From Thermotogota bacterium (GTDB taxonomy: Bacteria; Thermotogota; Thermotogae; Thermotogales; DSM-5069): a stretch of 47,960 bases of DNA. Below the pieces are notes generated by a model. That model made no database searches. It was not told where the DNA came from and saw only the letters and a list, made by a program, of their open reading frames with translations. The DNA is taken from assembly GCA_029551145.1 (NCBI GenBank), contig JAKPGA010000023.1, forward strand, positions 1 to 47,960, read 5' to 3'. Within the stretch, counting starts at the first letter, position 1; each line of letters opens with the position of its first letter. This document shows positions 17,914 through 25,724 of the stretch, piece by piece. The position numbers and the translations under genes were made by a program.

Positions 17914-20385
17914 TTGAAACAGGTCTACGTTGTAACACACACACACTGGGACAGAGAGTGGTATGCAACCTTTGAAATTTTCAGAGAAAGGTTGACACTT
18001 TTGCTTGAAAAGCTCGTCAGTCAAATGAAGAAAGATGATTCGTTCATGCATTTTCATCTTGACGGGCAAACCATAGTGCTTGAGGACTTCCAGGAAACCA
18101 TGGGTATGAAACAAGATTTGTTGGACCTGATAAGAAATGAGAGAATCAGTGTTGGCCCCTGGTATGTTTTACCGGACGAATTTCTGATAACCGCAGAATC
18201 TTGGATCAGAAACTATCTCTACAGTGAAAGAATCGCCAAAAACTTTGGCATAAAACTCTGCGGTATTGGCTACTTACCAGACATGTTCGGGCATAACGCA
18301 TATATGCCAGCTGTTGTGAAGGGACTTGGTCTAAGATGGGCTGTAGTTTGGCGTGGTGTTGATGGAATCAGCGACACAACATTTCTCTGGCTAACGCCTT
18401 TTGAAGATGCTGTGAACGTGATCTATTTGATACACAGCTATTCAAATGCTGCGCATTTCGGTGCCGATGAACAATCATTGAAAAGAAGATTCACCGAAGA
18501 GGCAAGCAGACTCTCACAGATAGCTCCACACACGCCACCGCTTTTGATGAATGGGACAGATCACGAGATCCCCTATTTGAACATAGGAAATATTCTCAAA
18601 GAAATCTCTACAAATGAGGTTAAGTTCATCCACACGGGATTTGAGCAATACGCCGCAAAACTTGAGAAACCCCAGGTCAGAGTTGTTGGTGAGCTGAGAT
18701 CACCAAGGACTGTCCCAGTTCTGAAGGATGTAACCTCAGCAAGAATCTGGGAGAAGATACTGCATCATCAGGCAGAGAAGTTTTATATCCACTATTTGGA
18801 ACCAATTCTCAGTATCTCAAGGCTGATGGGTAATCAACTACCATCTGAATCCTTGTGGTACGGGTGGAGAAAGATCCTGCAGTGTCAACCACACGACAGC
18901 ATATGTGGTTGCAGTATCGATGCTGTTCATAGAGCAGTACAGGTGAGACTGAAAGACGCAATTGATCATGGAAAAGCTCTGTTCGCGAGGACCTTTCTTG
19001 AACTCGTTGAAGGGCGCACTGGTGATATGGGTATCACCGTTTTCAATCCTTTGGAAAATGAATTCAAAGGTGTCGTTGAAGCTTATGTCAATCTACGGGA
19101 AGGTGAGTATCAATTCACAGATGAAGAAGGAAATCAAATCGAGGCAGTTATGCTGGAGTGTGAAAAAGATTTTGAAAGGGATATGAGCACATTTGTGAGG
19201 TTCTACGAAAGCGATACAACCAAGGCAATTGAGAATGATCAGAGAAAGACCTACAGATGCTTCTTGAATCTTTCAGTGCCAAGCTTTGGCTTTAGATCTC
19301 TCAAAATCATTCCTTCGGCAACAAGAACCAGCTCCTTTATGCCCACTCATCAGATAAACGAAAATGGAACACTGAGCTTGAAACATGAAGGAAGAACCTT
19401 TGAAAATCTTTGTTACCTGGAAGACGTTGAAGATGTTGGTGACGAATACAACTACAGTTGGTCCTGCAAAGAGATCTTCACCTCACTTCAAACCAGAGCT
19501 GTTGTATATCAATCTTGTGAATCTGCTTTCATGAGAAAAACAATCGCAAAAAACACCATGCAAATACCTAAATCAATAGCCGAGAGTAGAAAGAATCGTT
19601 CACAAGAATTGGTGGATTTACCTTTCGAAATGGAATACACATTTTACAGAGATCTGCCAAGGATAGATGTGAAAATCCGATTCATCAACTGTGCAAAGGA
19701 TCACAGATTATCTGTCGTCTTCCCATTCAAAAATCTTTCGGAACTTGTCACCGATGGTTATTTTGGCCCTGTGAAACACAAGATAGAAAAACTCAGTGGT
19801 GATTATTCAAAATGGGCTGAATTGCCTGAGAACAATTTCGCAATGTACTGGTTTGCGACTATTCCACAGATTGGCATTACGATTTCAACAAAGGGGCTAA
19901 GAGAGGTGCGTGTCGAAGACGATGGTTTGAAAATAACATTGCTGAGGAGTGTTGAATGGCTCTCAAGGGATGATCTTATTACAAGGCCTGGTCACGCAGG
20001 CCCTGGCATTAGAACATGCGAAGCCCAGGGAATCGGTGAACATGTTGCTGAGTTCTCCATCGTTCTTCACAAGAAGTGGAATATTGAAGATGTTTACAGG
20101 CACGTTAGAAATTATCAGATACCCCCCATTGCCATCCAAGGTGAGTTCAAAAATCTTCCAAAGATAGAGTTGTCGGTAGAAAAAGGTTTCTTGAGCGCCT
20201 TCAAACCTTCAGAAGATGGTAAGGGTGTGATAGTTCGAGCTTTCGATCCTCGTGGAGGCAAGCCAGAGATCACATATCAGCCTGGGGAAATGATCGAGGT
20301 GAATCTCGCAGAAAGGCCTGTTCAAGATCAAGATAGGCTCAAAAATGTTCGAAGCTGGTTGATTACAAATTCTGTAGTACAATAA
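17914..20385 (+). CDS. Glycoside hydrolase family 38 alpha-mannosidase
   Basis: This is a zinc-dependent retaining alpha-mannosidase. The N-terminal THTHWDREW gives zinc ligands H11 and D13. The nucleophile aspartate lies in YLPDMFGHN (about D123), and QPHDSICGCS (about H327) supplies the last zinc ligand. The 823-residue length and the beta-sandwich C-terminal half fit bacterial GH38 proteins such as the MngB group. No signal peptide is present, so it acts in the cytoplasm on imported glycosides. TTG at 17914 follows GAGGTGA. It is the last gene of the operon; the next promoter begins right after its stop. Mannosylglycerate and alpha-manno-oligosaccharides are both possible substrates. Confidence 0.93.
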   Translation: MKQVYVVTHTHWDREWYATFEIFRERLTLLLEKLVSQMKKDDSFMHFHLDGQTIVLEDFQETMGMKQDLLDLIRNERISVGPWYVLPDEFLITAESWIRNYLYSERIAKNFGIKLCGIGYLPDMFGHNAYMPAVVKGLGLRWAVVWRGVDGISDTTFLWLTPFEDAVNVIYLIHSYSNAAHFGADEQSLKRRFTEEASRLSQIAPHTPPLLMNGTDHEIPYLNIGNILKEISTNEVKFIHTGFEQYAAKLEKPQVRVVGELRSPRTVPVLKDVTSARIWEKILHHQAEKFYIHYLEPILSISRLMGNQLPSESLWYGWRKILQCQPHDSICGCSIDAVHRAVQVRLKDAIDHGKALFARTFLELVEGRTGDMGITVFNPLENEFKGVVEAYVNLREGEYQFTDEEGNQIEAVMLECEKDFERDMSTFVRFYESDTTKAIENDQRKTYRCFLNLSVPSFGFRSLKIIPSATRTSSFMPTHQINENGTLSLKHEGRTFENLCYLEDVEDVGDEYNYSWSCKEIFTSLQTRAVVYQSCESAFMRKTIAKNTMQIPKSIAESRKNRSQELVDLPFEMEYTFYRDLPRIDVKIRFINCAKDHRLSVVFPFKNLSELVTDGYFGPVKHKIEKLSGDYSKWAELPENNFAMYWFATIPQIGITISTKGLREVRVEDDGLKITLLRSVEWLSRDDLITRPGHAGPGIRTCEAQGIGEHVAEFSIVLHKKWNIEDVYRHVRNYQIPPIAIQGEFKNLPKIELSVEKGFLSAFKPSEDGKGVIVRAFDPRGGKPEITYQPGEMIEVNLAERPVQDQDRLKNVRSWLITNSVVQ

Positions 20386-20397
20386 TATATTGTGTAG

Positions 20398-20403
20398 TAT
20401 AAT
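20398..20403 (+). promoter_or_regulatory. Promoter -10 element before the fluoride riboswitch
   Basis: TATAAT ends seven bases before the first conserved GG of the riboswitch, so transcription would begin right at the aptamer. No convincing -35 hexamer is seen at 17 bases. Confidence 0.5.
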
Positions 20404-20409
20404 AATTTT

Positions 20410-20477
20410 GGCAATGGAGTCTGCCACACCTGCCCATAGAGGCTGATGACTCCTACTCGAAAGGGTAGGAGTTTTTT
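20410..20477 (+). ncRNA. Fluoride riboswitch (crcB motif) with overlapping terminator
   Basis: The segment matches the crcB-motif aptamer I know from Thermotoga petrophila. It starts GGC-ATG, has the conserved CTGCC and GGCTGATG, and ends CTCCTAC. Pseudoknot GGCA (20410-20413) pairs with TGCC (20422-20425), where the T. petrophila RNA has GGCG/CGCC, a compensatory change. P1 is GGAGT (20416-20420) with ACTCC (20449-20453), and the short stem GCC/GGC lies at 20432-20434/20441-20443. The P1 3' strand is also the left arm of a terminator, ACTCCTAC (20449-20456)/GTAGGAGT (20465-20472), followed by T6. Folding of the aptamer by fluoride would break the terminator and switch the downstream operon on. 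GAGGTGAT follows as ribosome site. Confidence 0.88.
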
Positions 20478-20493
20478 CTTTTGAGGTGATCGA

Positions 20494-21189
20494 GTGAGAC
20501 CGAGGGATTTTGTAGAAATCAAGATTATCGATGCTCTAAGTGAGAAGGATCAATCCTGTCCTGTGTGCAGATTAATTAATGAAAGTGTTGAAAAGCTCGT
20601 GGATACCATTTTATACGAGCTTGTGAATGATCCTCAGATCAGATCGAATTTGAGAACTATGGGATTGTGTAAACAACACGCAGAGATGATTGAGAGATAT
20701 CTGCAACAACACCCCGAACTTGGACTCCTTGGTATAGCAATCATATATGAAGACATGCTTGGGCACGAATTGAGAACCCTGCGACAACCTTCCGTTGAAG
20801 GTGTAGGGAACTGCTATCTGTGCGATCGTCAAACGCAGATCGAAAAGACTTACACAAGTTCTTTTGGTAGAATCTTCAGTGAACCTCAAGGCGTAGAACT
20901 TTTTTTGCAAAGCGAAGCTGTTTTCTGCCTTGATCATTTCAGAAAGACATACCAGCTTGTTGATAACAGTATGAAAGATCGATTTGAGGAGATTCAAGTC
21001 AGGAAACTGAGCTATTTGAAAAATCAACTTTCGATTTTCATCGAAAAACACGATTACAGAAATAAGAAACCCTTTGGGAAAGAAGCCAATGTCTACAAAT
21101 TAGTCGGTAGGCTGATCGCAAAACCTGTGAGTTTGGACAACAGGAGGAATCACAAATGGCAAATTTGGAAGAATTCAAAAGAAAGATAA
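20494..21189 (+). CDS. Cys/His-rich protein with two CxxC-CxxH sites (DUF6062-like)
   Basis: The 231-residue soluble protein holds two similar metal-binding-like units: C22PVC25 with C59KQH62, and C107YLC110 with C145LDH148. Each has the make-up of a CxxC...CxxH zinc site. It resembles, from memory, clostridial DUF6062 proteins, whose role is unknown. GTG at 20494 follows GAGGTGAT, just past the riboswitch terminator, so this is the first gene under fluoride control. Its 3' end overlaps the moxR start by 34 bases. No membrane segments or signal peptide are seen, so it is not itself an exporter. Confidence 0.65.
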   Translation: MRPRDFVEIKIIDALSEKDQSCPVCRLINESVEKLVDTILYELVNDPQIRSNLRTMGLCKQHAEMIERYLQQHPELGLLGIAIIYEDMLGHELRTLRQPSVEGVGNCYLCDRQTQIEKTYTSSFGRIFSEPQGVELFLQSEAVFCLDHFRKTYQLVDNSMKDRFEEIQVRKLSYLKNQLSIFIEKHDYRNKKPFGKEANVYKLVGRLIAKPVSLDNRRNHKWQIWKNSKER

Positions 21190-21791
21190 CCGAAAATGTC
21201 TCAAAGGTCATTGTTGGAAAACAGGTTGTTGTTGAAAGGATACTGGCCTCAATGCTTAGCGATGGGCACGTGCTTTTAAACGATGTCCCCGGTGTTGGCA
21301 AGACTATGCTTGCAAGAGCCCTTTCAATTTCCGTAGGTTTGGATTTTAACCGAATCCAATGCACGCCAGATCTGTTGCCCTCAGACATAACAGGCCTAAA
21401 CATCTTGGATACCAAACACAATGAATTCGTTTTCAAAAAGGGACCTGTCTTCACAGACATACTTCTTGCCGACGAAATAAATCGGGCAACTCCAAGAACA
21501 CAATCGGCACTGCTTCAGGCTATGGCTGAGAGGCAAGTCACCGTCGATGGAATCACACATTCACTGAGCAGGCATTTTTTCGTAATAGCCACGCAGAATC
21601 CTGTGGAATTCGAGGGAACCTTTCCTTTGCCTGAAGCACAACTTGACAGATTCACAATTTGCGTATCGCTGGGATATCTCGACAAAGACAATGAGATGAA
21701 GATGCTGCGCAAACTCGAAAAGACACATCCCATAGATTCGTTGAAACCAGTTGCGACAGGCAGGAGCTTGACCAAGCCAAACAAGAGGTGA
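21156..21791 (+). CDS. MoxR-family AAA ATPase, N-terminal part (split gene)
   Basis: MoxR ATPases act as chaperones that help mature or activate VWA/DUF58-associated partners. This 211-residue part carries the AAA core: Walker A in DVPGVGKT (residues 43-50), Walker B LLADEINR, sensor 1 ATQNPVEFEGTFPLPEAQLDRF, and the start of the lid. After residue about 200 the frame departs from the family and stops at 21791. Reading one base back from about 21764 continues as ELDQAKQEV, directly into the next frame. One missing base near 21755-21764 explains the split. The ATG has GGAGG upstream and lies within the previous gene. Confidence 0.85.
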   Translation: MANLEEFKRKITENVSKVIVGKQVVVERILASMLSDGHVLLNDVPGVGKTMLARALSISVGLDFNRIQCTPDLLPSDITGLNILDTKHNEFVFKKGPVFTDILLADEINRATPRTQSALLQAMAERQVTVDGITHSLSRHFFVIATQNPVEFEGTFPLPEAQLDRFTICVSLGYLDKDNEMKMLRKLEKTHPIDSLKPVATGRSLTKPNKR

Positions 21792-22102
21792 AGCATATTT
21801 ACATTGATGATTCTATAATCGACTACATTATAAGAATTGTCTCAAGAACAAGACAACACGAAGATATAGCCCTTGGCGCAAGTCCAAGAGGTGCCATTGC
21901 ACTCATGGAGATTTCCAGAGCACTGGCTGGATTGAGGGGTAGAGACTATGTCTTGCCAGATGACGTCAAAGAGATAGTCATGGATACACTTGCACACAGG
22001 ATAATCCTGAGACCAGAGGCAAGACTCATGAGAAAGACTAAGCAAGAGATCCTCAATCAGATTCTCGAGACTGAGGAGGCACCGATAAAAAGTGAAACTT
22101 GA
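21788..22102 (+). CDS. MoxR-family AAA ATPase, C-terminal lid (split gene)
   Basis: The 104-residue frame holds the MoxR lid domain, with the family segments DIALGASPRGAIALMEISRALAGLRGRDYVLPDD (in two adjoining parts) and HRIILRPEARL. Joined to the upstream part it makes a normal MoxR of about 315 residues. GTG at 21788 overlaps the upstream stop (GTGA) with AAGAGG just before it, so restart by terminating ribosomes is possible, giving two subunits. Otherwise the gene is a frameshifted pseudogene or the break is a sequence error. It is the second half of the pair feeding into the DUF58 gene. Confidence 0.8.
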   Translation: MKHIYIDDSIIDYIIRIVSRTRQHEDIALGASPRGAIALMEISRALAGLRGRDYVLPDDVKEIVMDTLAHRIILRPEARLMRKTKQEILNQILETEEAPIKSET

Positions 22103-23372
22103 ACTGAGAAAGGTGACTTCCTCAAGCGGTATCCTTTCTATGCTCACCGCATTGTCATTGCTTTGGCTTGCACTAAATTTCAACGGCTTCTCCGTGCTTT
22201 TGTGTGTCTCCTGCGGGTTTTTGTGGTTCAACTATGTTTCAACCAAGAAGAGAATCGGTGATCTCGATATCGAAAGATGGACAGATCGAACACGTGCCTT
22301 CACAAATGAAGATGTGGTGATCCATCATAGAATTTGCTGTACCTCGGCAGACCTTGGTGTGAACGTTCTGTCTCAGATAAAGGTCGCTGGACTTTTGACA
22401 TATAACATCTTGGACCGAACCATACTCCTGAAAAGATCACAACCAATTGTTCTGCAAGCAAAAACATCTTTTTCCACAAGAGGTAGGAAAATTCTCACCG
22501 ATTTTTTGGTCGTCTACGAGCACCCACTGGGTTTTTTTAAACATTGGGCGTATTACTCCGCCGAACAGGAGATACTTGTCTTACCCAAGATAATGCACCT
22601 TGAATCTTTCCCATCAAGGCTGAGAGAACTACTGCCCGGAACAAGATCGGACTTCAAATTGCTCGAAGACACAACTCAGATTAAAGGTGTAAGAGAATAC
22701 TCAAATGATCCATTGAACAGAATTCACTGGAAAATATCGGCTAAACTGGGCGCACTATATGTGAAGGAACTGGATTTCACAGCCGTGAGTAACACGATCA
22801 TCTATCTTGATCTGAATCTATCAAGGGAGATCTTCGCGAAAAATGTGTGGGCACAGATAAGGAAGAACTACGAAGAAGAAGCAGTTCTCGCCACATCGTC
22901 TATTGTTTATTGGTTAACACACCAAGGAAATTCTGTGGACATCGTTGTTGTGGCAAAAGAGATTCTGAGAAGAAATTATGGATCTACCTCCGATTGGGTC
23001 AGTGCTGTGGAGCTCCTTGCGATGGCAGAAGGCGATGAAAACGGCCCACAGATCGCTGACGAATTGACAAAAGATCTGTACAATCTGAATCCATCTAACA
23101 CGTTGGTGATAATATCCATGTATCTTACCGATTCTCTGCTTCCTTTATTGATAAATGCGAAAGCAAAGGTCTCGCGAGTGATTGCATTGTTGATACCATA
23201 TGGTTTCAGAGACCCAAGATATAAACCAACGAGAACATACGAAATGTACCCGTTGGACATGCAAAGATTGACTGAAAAGGCAAAACTGCTCGAAAAAGAG
23301 CAAATAATCGTCAGAATAGTCAGACCAAATCAAACACTGCAGGAGGTATTCGATGAGATCCAAGGTTATTGA
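22092..23372 (+). CDS. DUF58 domain protein
   Basis: This is the usual partner of MoxR ATPases. The 426-residue protein has one or two N-terminal membrane segments (about residues 14-50) and a beta-rich middle. The DUF58 signature IKGVREYSNDPLNRIHWKIS continues with AKLGALYVKE, and a VWA-like C-terminal region follows. It starts with GTG at 22092, inside the end of the moxR C-terminal frame, with GAGGAGG about 12 bases upstream. Its 3' end overlaps the next gene by 20 bases. DUF58/MoxR pairs are linked with cell-envelope processes, but their mechanism is poorly known. Confidence 0.88.
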   Translation: MKLELRKVTSSSGILSMLTALSLLWLALNFNGFSVLLCVSCGFLWFNYVSTKKRIGDLDIERWTDRTRAFTNEDVVIHHRICCTSADLGVNVLSQIKVAGLLTYNILDRTILLKRSQPIVLQAKTSFSTRGRKILTDFLVVYEHPLGFFKHWAYYSAEQEILVLPKIMHLESFPSRLRELLPGTRSDFKLLEDTTQIKGVREYSNDPLNRIHWKISAKLGALYVKELDFTAVSNTIIYLDLNLSREIFAKNVWAQIRKNYEEEAVLATSSIVYWLTHQGNSVDIVVVAKEILRRNYGSTSDWVSAVELLAMAEGDENGPQIADELTKDLYNLNPSNTLVIISMYLTDSLLPLLINAKAKVSRVIALLIPYGFRDPRYKPTRTYEMYPLDMQRLTEKAKLLEKEQIIVRIVRPNQTLQEVFDEIQGY

Positions 23373-24726
23373 GAGGCTGTTGACCATTACCCTGCTGGCG
23401 TCGGTGGGTTTTTATCTGTTCAGTTCATCTGTACCACTTTGGGCAGTTTTCGTTTTAACTGGTTTAACTATGTTTTCTTACATGCTGTTGGTATCAGACC
23501 TGGGTTGTTCCATGGTCTTTGTCTTTCCCAGTATTCTACTGGTGAATTTCGTAGTTGCTGGCATCGTTAAGATCGAGTTCTTCACCTCGATCCTGCTCTC
23601 TCTAATTGAGACAGCGCTTGTGCTAACAGTCACTTCGAGTGGTGTATTATCTATTTTCTCATTGATCTTTCTGGGTGTGTACATGAGCCTGGCAAAACCA
23701 CATGGAACGGTGGCTGATCTTTTGTGTTTTGGACTGCTACTGGGAATGTGGTACTCGAACAAATCAAAACTCTTCAAAATAAAAGTGGTACTAACATATG
23801 TATTGTCGGTTTTAGTGATCTCCGTCGCATTTTCTAATGTTAACCTTGTACCTCTCAAGCCTATCTTGTCAGCAGTTCCAGTTTTTCATGAGAATCAAAA
23901 TCAGAAAGAGCAAGAAGCAGAACAACAGATCGTCTTTGCCCAAAGATATGAGAGACAGCAGATGTCAAAAAAGAGCTGGCTGACAGATTTCATCGACAAA
24001 GTGTGGTTTCCATCGGTGCTCGCCCTTTTTGGGCTTTTGTTGTTCAGTTTCTCTGTGAGTAACTTTGGTCTGAAAGGAACGCTGAGATTGCTGATGCTTG
24101 GAGCGCTTACCTTCACCATCTTCGTCTGCTGTTTATCTTTACTTTTCAGGTTCATAAAACCAACCGGAAACGCACTTCAAGAAACACCTCAGTTTGAGCA
24201 AACGACTCAAAACGATCAGCAAATCTACCAACCTCTTGGGGCTGCTACAGTTGTGATTCAAGATTTGCAAATAAAAGAACCATCGGTTAATCTCACGCGT
24301 GTCCTTGATATCGTAAGTATATTGGCTTTGTCTTTCATGATTGTTGTGTTGATTTACTCACTGCTGAAAACTGCGCGACTGAGAACCTTTGATGAGCGGA
24401 AATCAGAAGAAAAGATACCACAAGACGTTGAACTGTACCCACTTGAAGTCATTCCCGAATATGAGCCAACTGAAAGATTTGTCCTTGGCGCTTACTGGTG
24501 GCTGAGAAGAAGGTATTTCAGCGAATACCATCATTTGACTCCGTTCGAAGTCCTGGTTCTATCAGGTACAAATGAGTATTTGTCTAAAATGAGCGACACA
24601 TACGTGAAACTGAGATATGGTAAAAGAAGGCTAACTGAACAAGATATAAGATTTTTCTATGAACAACTTCTGAAATTCGTTGCACAATATGAGACTAAAT
24701 TAGAAAATACCACAGGTAATACATAG
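23353..24726 (+). CDS. Multi-pass membrane protein with DUF4129-like C-terminus
   Basis: The 457-residue protein has about six N-terminal membrane helices (to residue 160), a polar stretch rich in Gln and Glu, two more helices (about 218-262), a linker and one further helix near 320-342. The C-terminal cytoplasmic part (AYWWLRRRYFSEYHHLTPFEVL then LTEQDIRFFYEQLLKFV) resembles DUF4129. In MoxR-DUF58 operons this place is normally taken by a transglutaminase-like membrane protein of the TgpA kind. I see no Cys-His-Asp transglutaminase core here, so it looks like a shortened relative. ATG at 23353 follows AGGAGG. It ends exactly where the convergent gene begins. Confidence 0.7.
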   Translation: MRSKVIERLLTITLLASVGFYLFSSSVPLWAVFVLTGLTMFSYMLLVSDLGCSMVFVFPSILLVNFVVAGIVKIEFFTSILLSLIETALVLTVTSSGVLSIFSLIFLGVYMSLAKPHGTVADLLCFGLLLGMWYSNKSKLFKIKVVLTYVLSVLVISVAFSNVNLVPLKPILSAVPVFHENQNQKEQEAEQQIVFAQRYERQQMSKKSWLTDFIDKVWFPSVLALFGLLLFSFSVSNFGLKGTLRLLMLGALTFTIFVCCLSLLFRFIKPTGNALQETPQFEQTTQNDQQIYQPLGAATVVIQDLQIKEPSVNLTRVLDIVSILALSFMIVVLIYSLLKTARLRTFDERKSEEKIPQDVELYPLEVIPEYEPTERFVLGAYWWLRRRYFSEYHHLTPFEVLVLSGTNEYLSKMSDTYVKLRYGKRRLTEQDIRFFYEQLLKFVAQYETKLENTTGNT

Positions 24727-25575
24727 CTAAATATCGATATTGAAGAACTTTCTGACAAAGAGACCTATGAAAAACGATACCGATGCCACACCCAAGCTTA
24801 TTGCGAGCATCTCAACGAAATTTCTCCCGAATCTCTGGTCTTTCACAACAGAGACAAAGAAGGTGAAAATGAATATCACGATAATGGCGTTTATCACAGT
24901 CAAAGAGAGCGCGATAAAGGGATTCTTCAGAATAAGATAAGGGAATGTGAGAAAGAGCACCGTGAAAATGTAAGCTATGCCCGTGTACAGTGCAGATTTC
25001 AGAGGCCTTTTGTCCCCACCTTCTGACTTTCTTGATAAATAATCAGATGCAGCCATCGAAAGAGCAGCTGCTATACCGGTTATAATACCTGAGAGAGCCA
25101 CAATAGAAGTTTTTTGTATAGCCAGTGTCAAACCAGCAAGTGCCCCTGTCAATTCAACAAGAGCATCGTTCAAACCCAAGACCATCGAACCTATGTAGTC
25201 GAGTTTTTCCTCATCTATCAATCTGAGTAGTTCGCCCTCGTGAGTTTTTTCATCTGCGATTAATTCTGTGAATATATTTTCTTCTGTCAAAGAATAGGCC
25301 CTTTGAGCCTTTTCTTCCCCTCTCTCCATCAATTTCAGTGCAAAGGTCAGTCCAAGGATTTTCGCAAGAGTAACATACCAGAAAACCTTGAACCAGTTTG
25401 GCTTTATCTCGGTCTTGGTTAGTGATCTGATCTTCTCATAATGAGCCATTTCCTCACGCGAAATCTTCGCCAGGATTTCTGAATTCGATGACTTATCCTG
25501 TTTTGCGAGTATGTTGTAAACAATGTGCTCGGTGATCTCATTCCTTTGAAAATCTGTTAATGCGTTTTTGTTCAT
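24727..25575 (-). CDS. Ferritin-like/CCC1 (VIT1) fusion membrane protein, MbfA-like
   Basis: The 282-residue protein joins an N-terminal ferritin-like/rubrerythrin domain to a C-terminal CCC1/VIT1 transporter of about five helices. Di-iron-type motifs are E42MAH45 and D108EKTH112. The transporter begins with YIGSMVLGLNDALVELTGALAGLTLA, the VIT1 signature region. MbfA of rhizobia has this layout and exports iron. ATG at 25575 is chosen because the open frame before it contains the promoter. No ribosome site precedes the ATG, and the -10 is only seven bases away, which suggests a leaderless transcript. Role inferred: iron or manganese detoxification. Confidence 0.82.
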   Translation of the reverse strand: MNKNALTDFQRNEITEHIVYNILAKQDKSSNSEILAKISREEMAHYEKIRSLTKTEIKPNWFKVFWYVTLAKILGLTFALKLMERGEEKAQRAYSLTEENIFTELIADEKTHEGELLRLIDEEKLDYIGSMVLGLNDALVELTGALAGLTLAIQKTSIVALSGIITGIAAALSMAASDYLSRKSEGGDKRPLKSALYTGIAYIFTVLFLTFPYLILKNPFIALSLTVINAIIVIFIFTFFVSVVKDQRFGRNFVEMLAISLGVASVSFFIGLFVRKFFNIDI

Positions 25576-25582
25576 CGTAAAT

Positions 25583-25611
25583 AGTATATCGCAGAAAAAA
25601 TCATAGAACAA
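25583..25611 (-). promoter_or_regulatory. Promoter of the MbfA-like gene, likely leaderless
   Basis: On the minus strand TTGTTC (25606-25611) and TATACT (25583-25588) are spaced 17 bases apart. The ATG begins seven bases after the -10, where transcription would start. Confidence 0.55.
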
Positions 25612-25724
25612 GAGATTAGTTAAGATGATTTCCAGTCGAACAAATTCAAAAAAATCACCTCATTTGTTGTAGAGTGTGGCAGAATTCTTGACAGAGCACT
25701 ATTTTATTCAGGGAGGGACTCAAC

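Noticed and set aside
20386-20493. Plain intergenic terminator for the mannosidase operon
   Set aside because: The hairpin at 20449-20472 shares its left arm with the crcB-motif P1 stem and has a promoter before it, so it is a riboswitch terminator for the downstream genes.
21700-21770. Programmed -1 frameshift in moxR
   Set aside because: I see no X-XXY-YYZ slippery heptamer in the zero frame near the break; a base deletion, sequence error or coupled restart is simpler.
25688-25693. TTGACA as -35 for the KduD-like gene
   Set aside because: No -10-like hexamer occurs 16-18 bases downstream; that position is the ribosome site.
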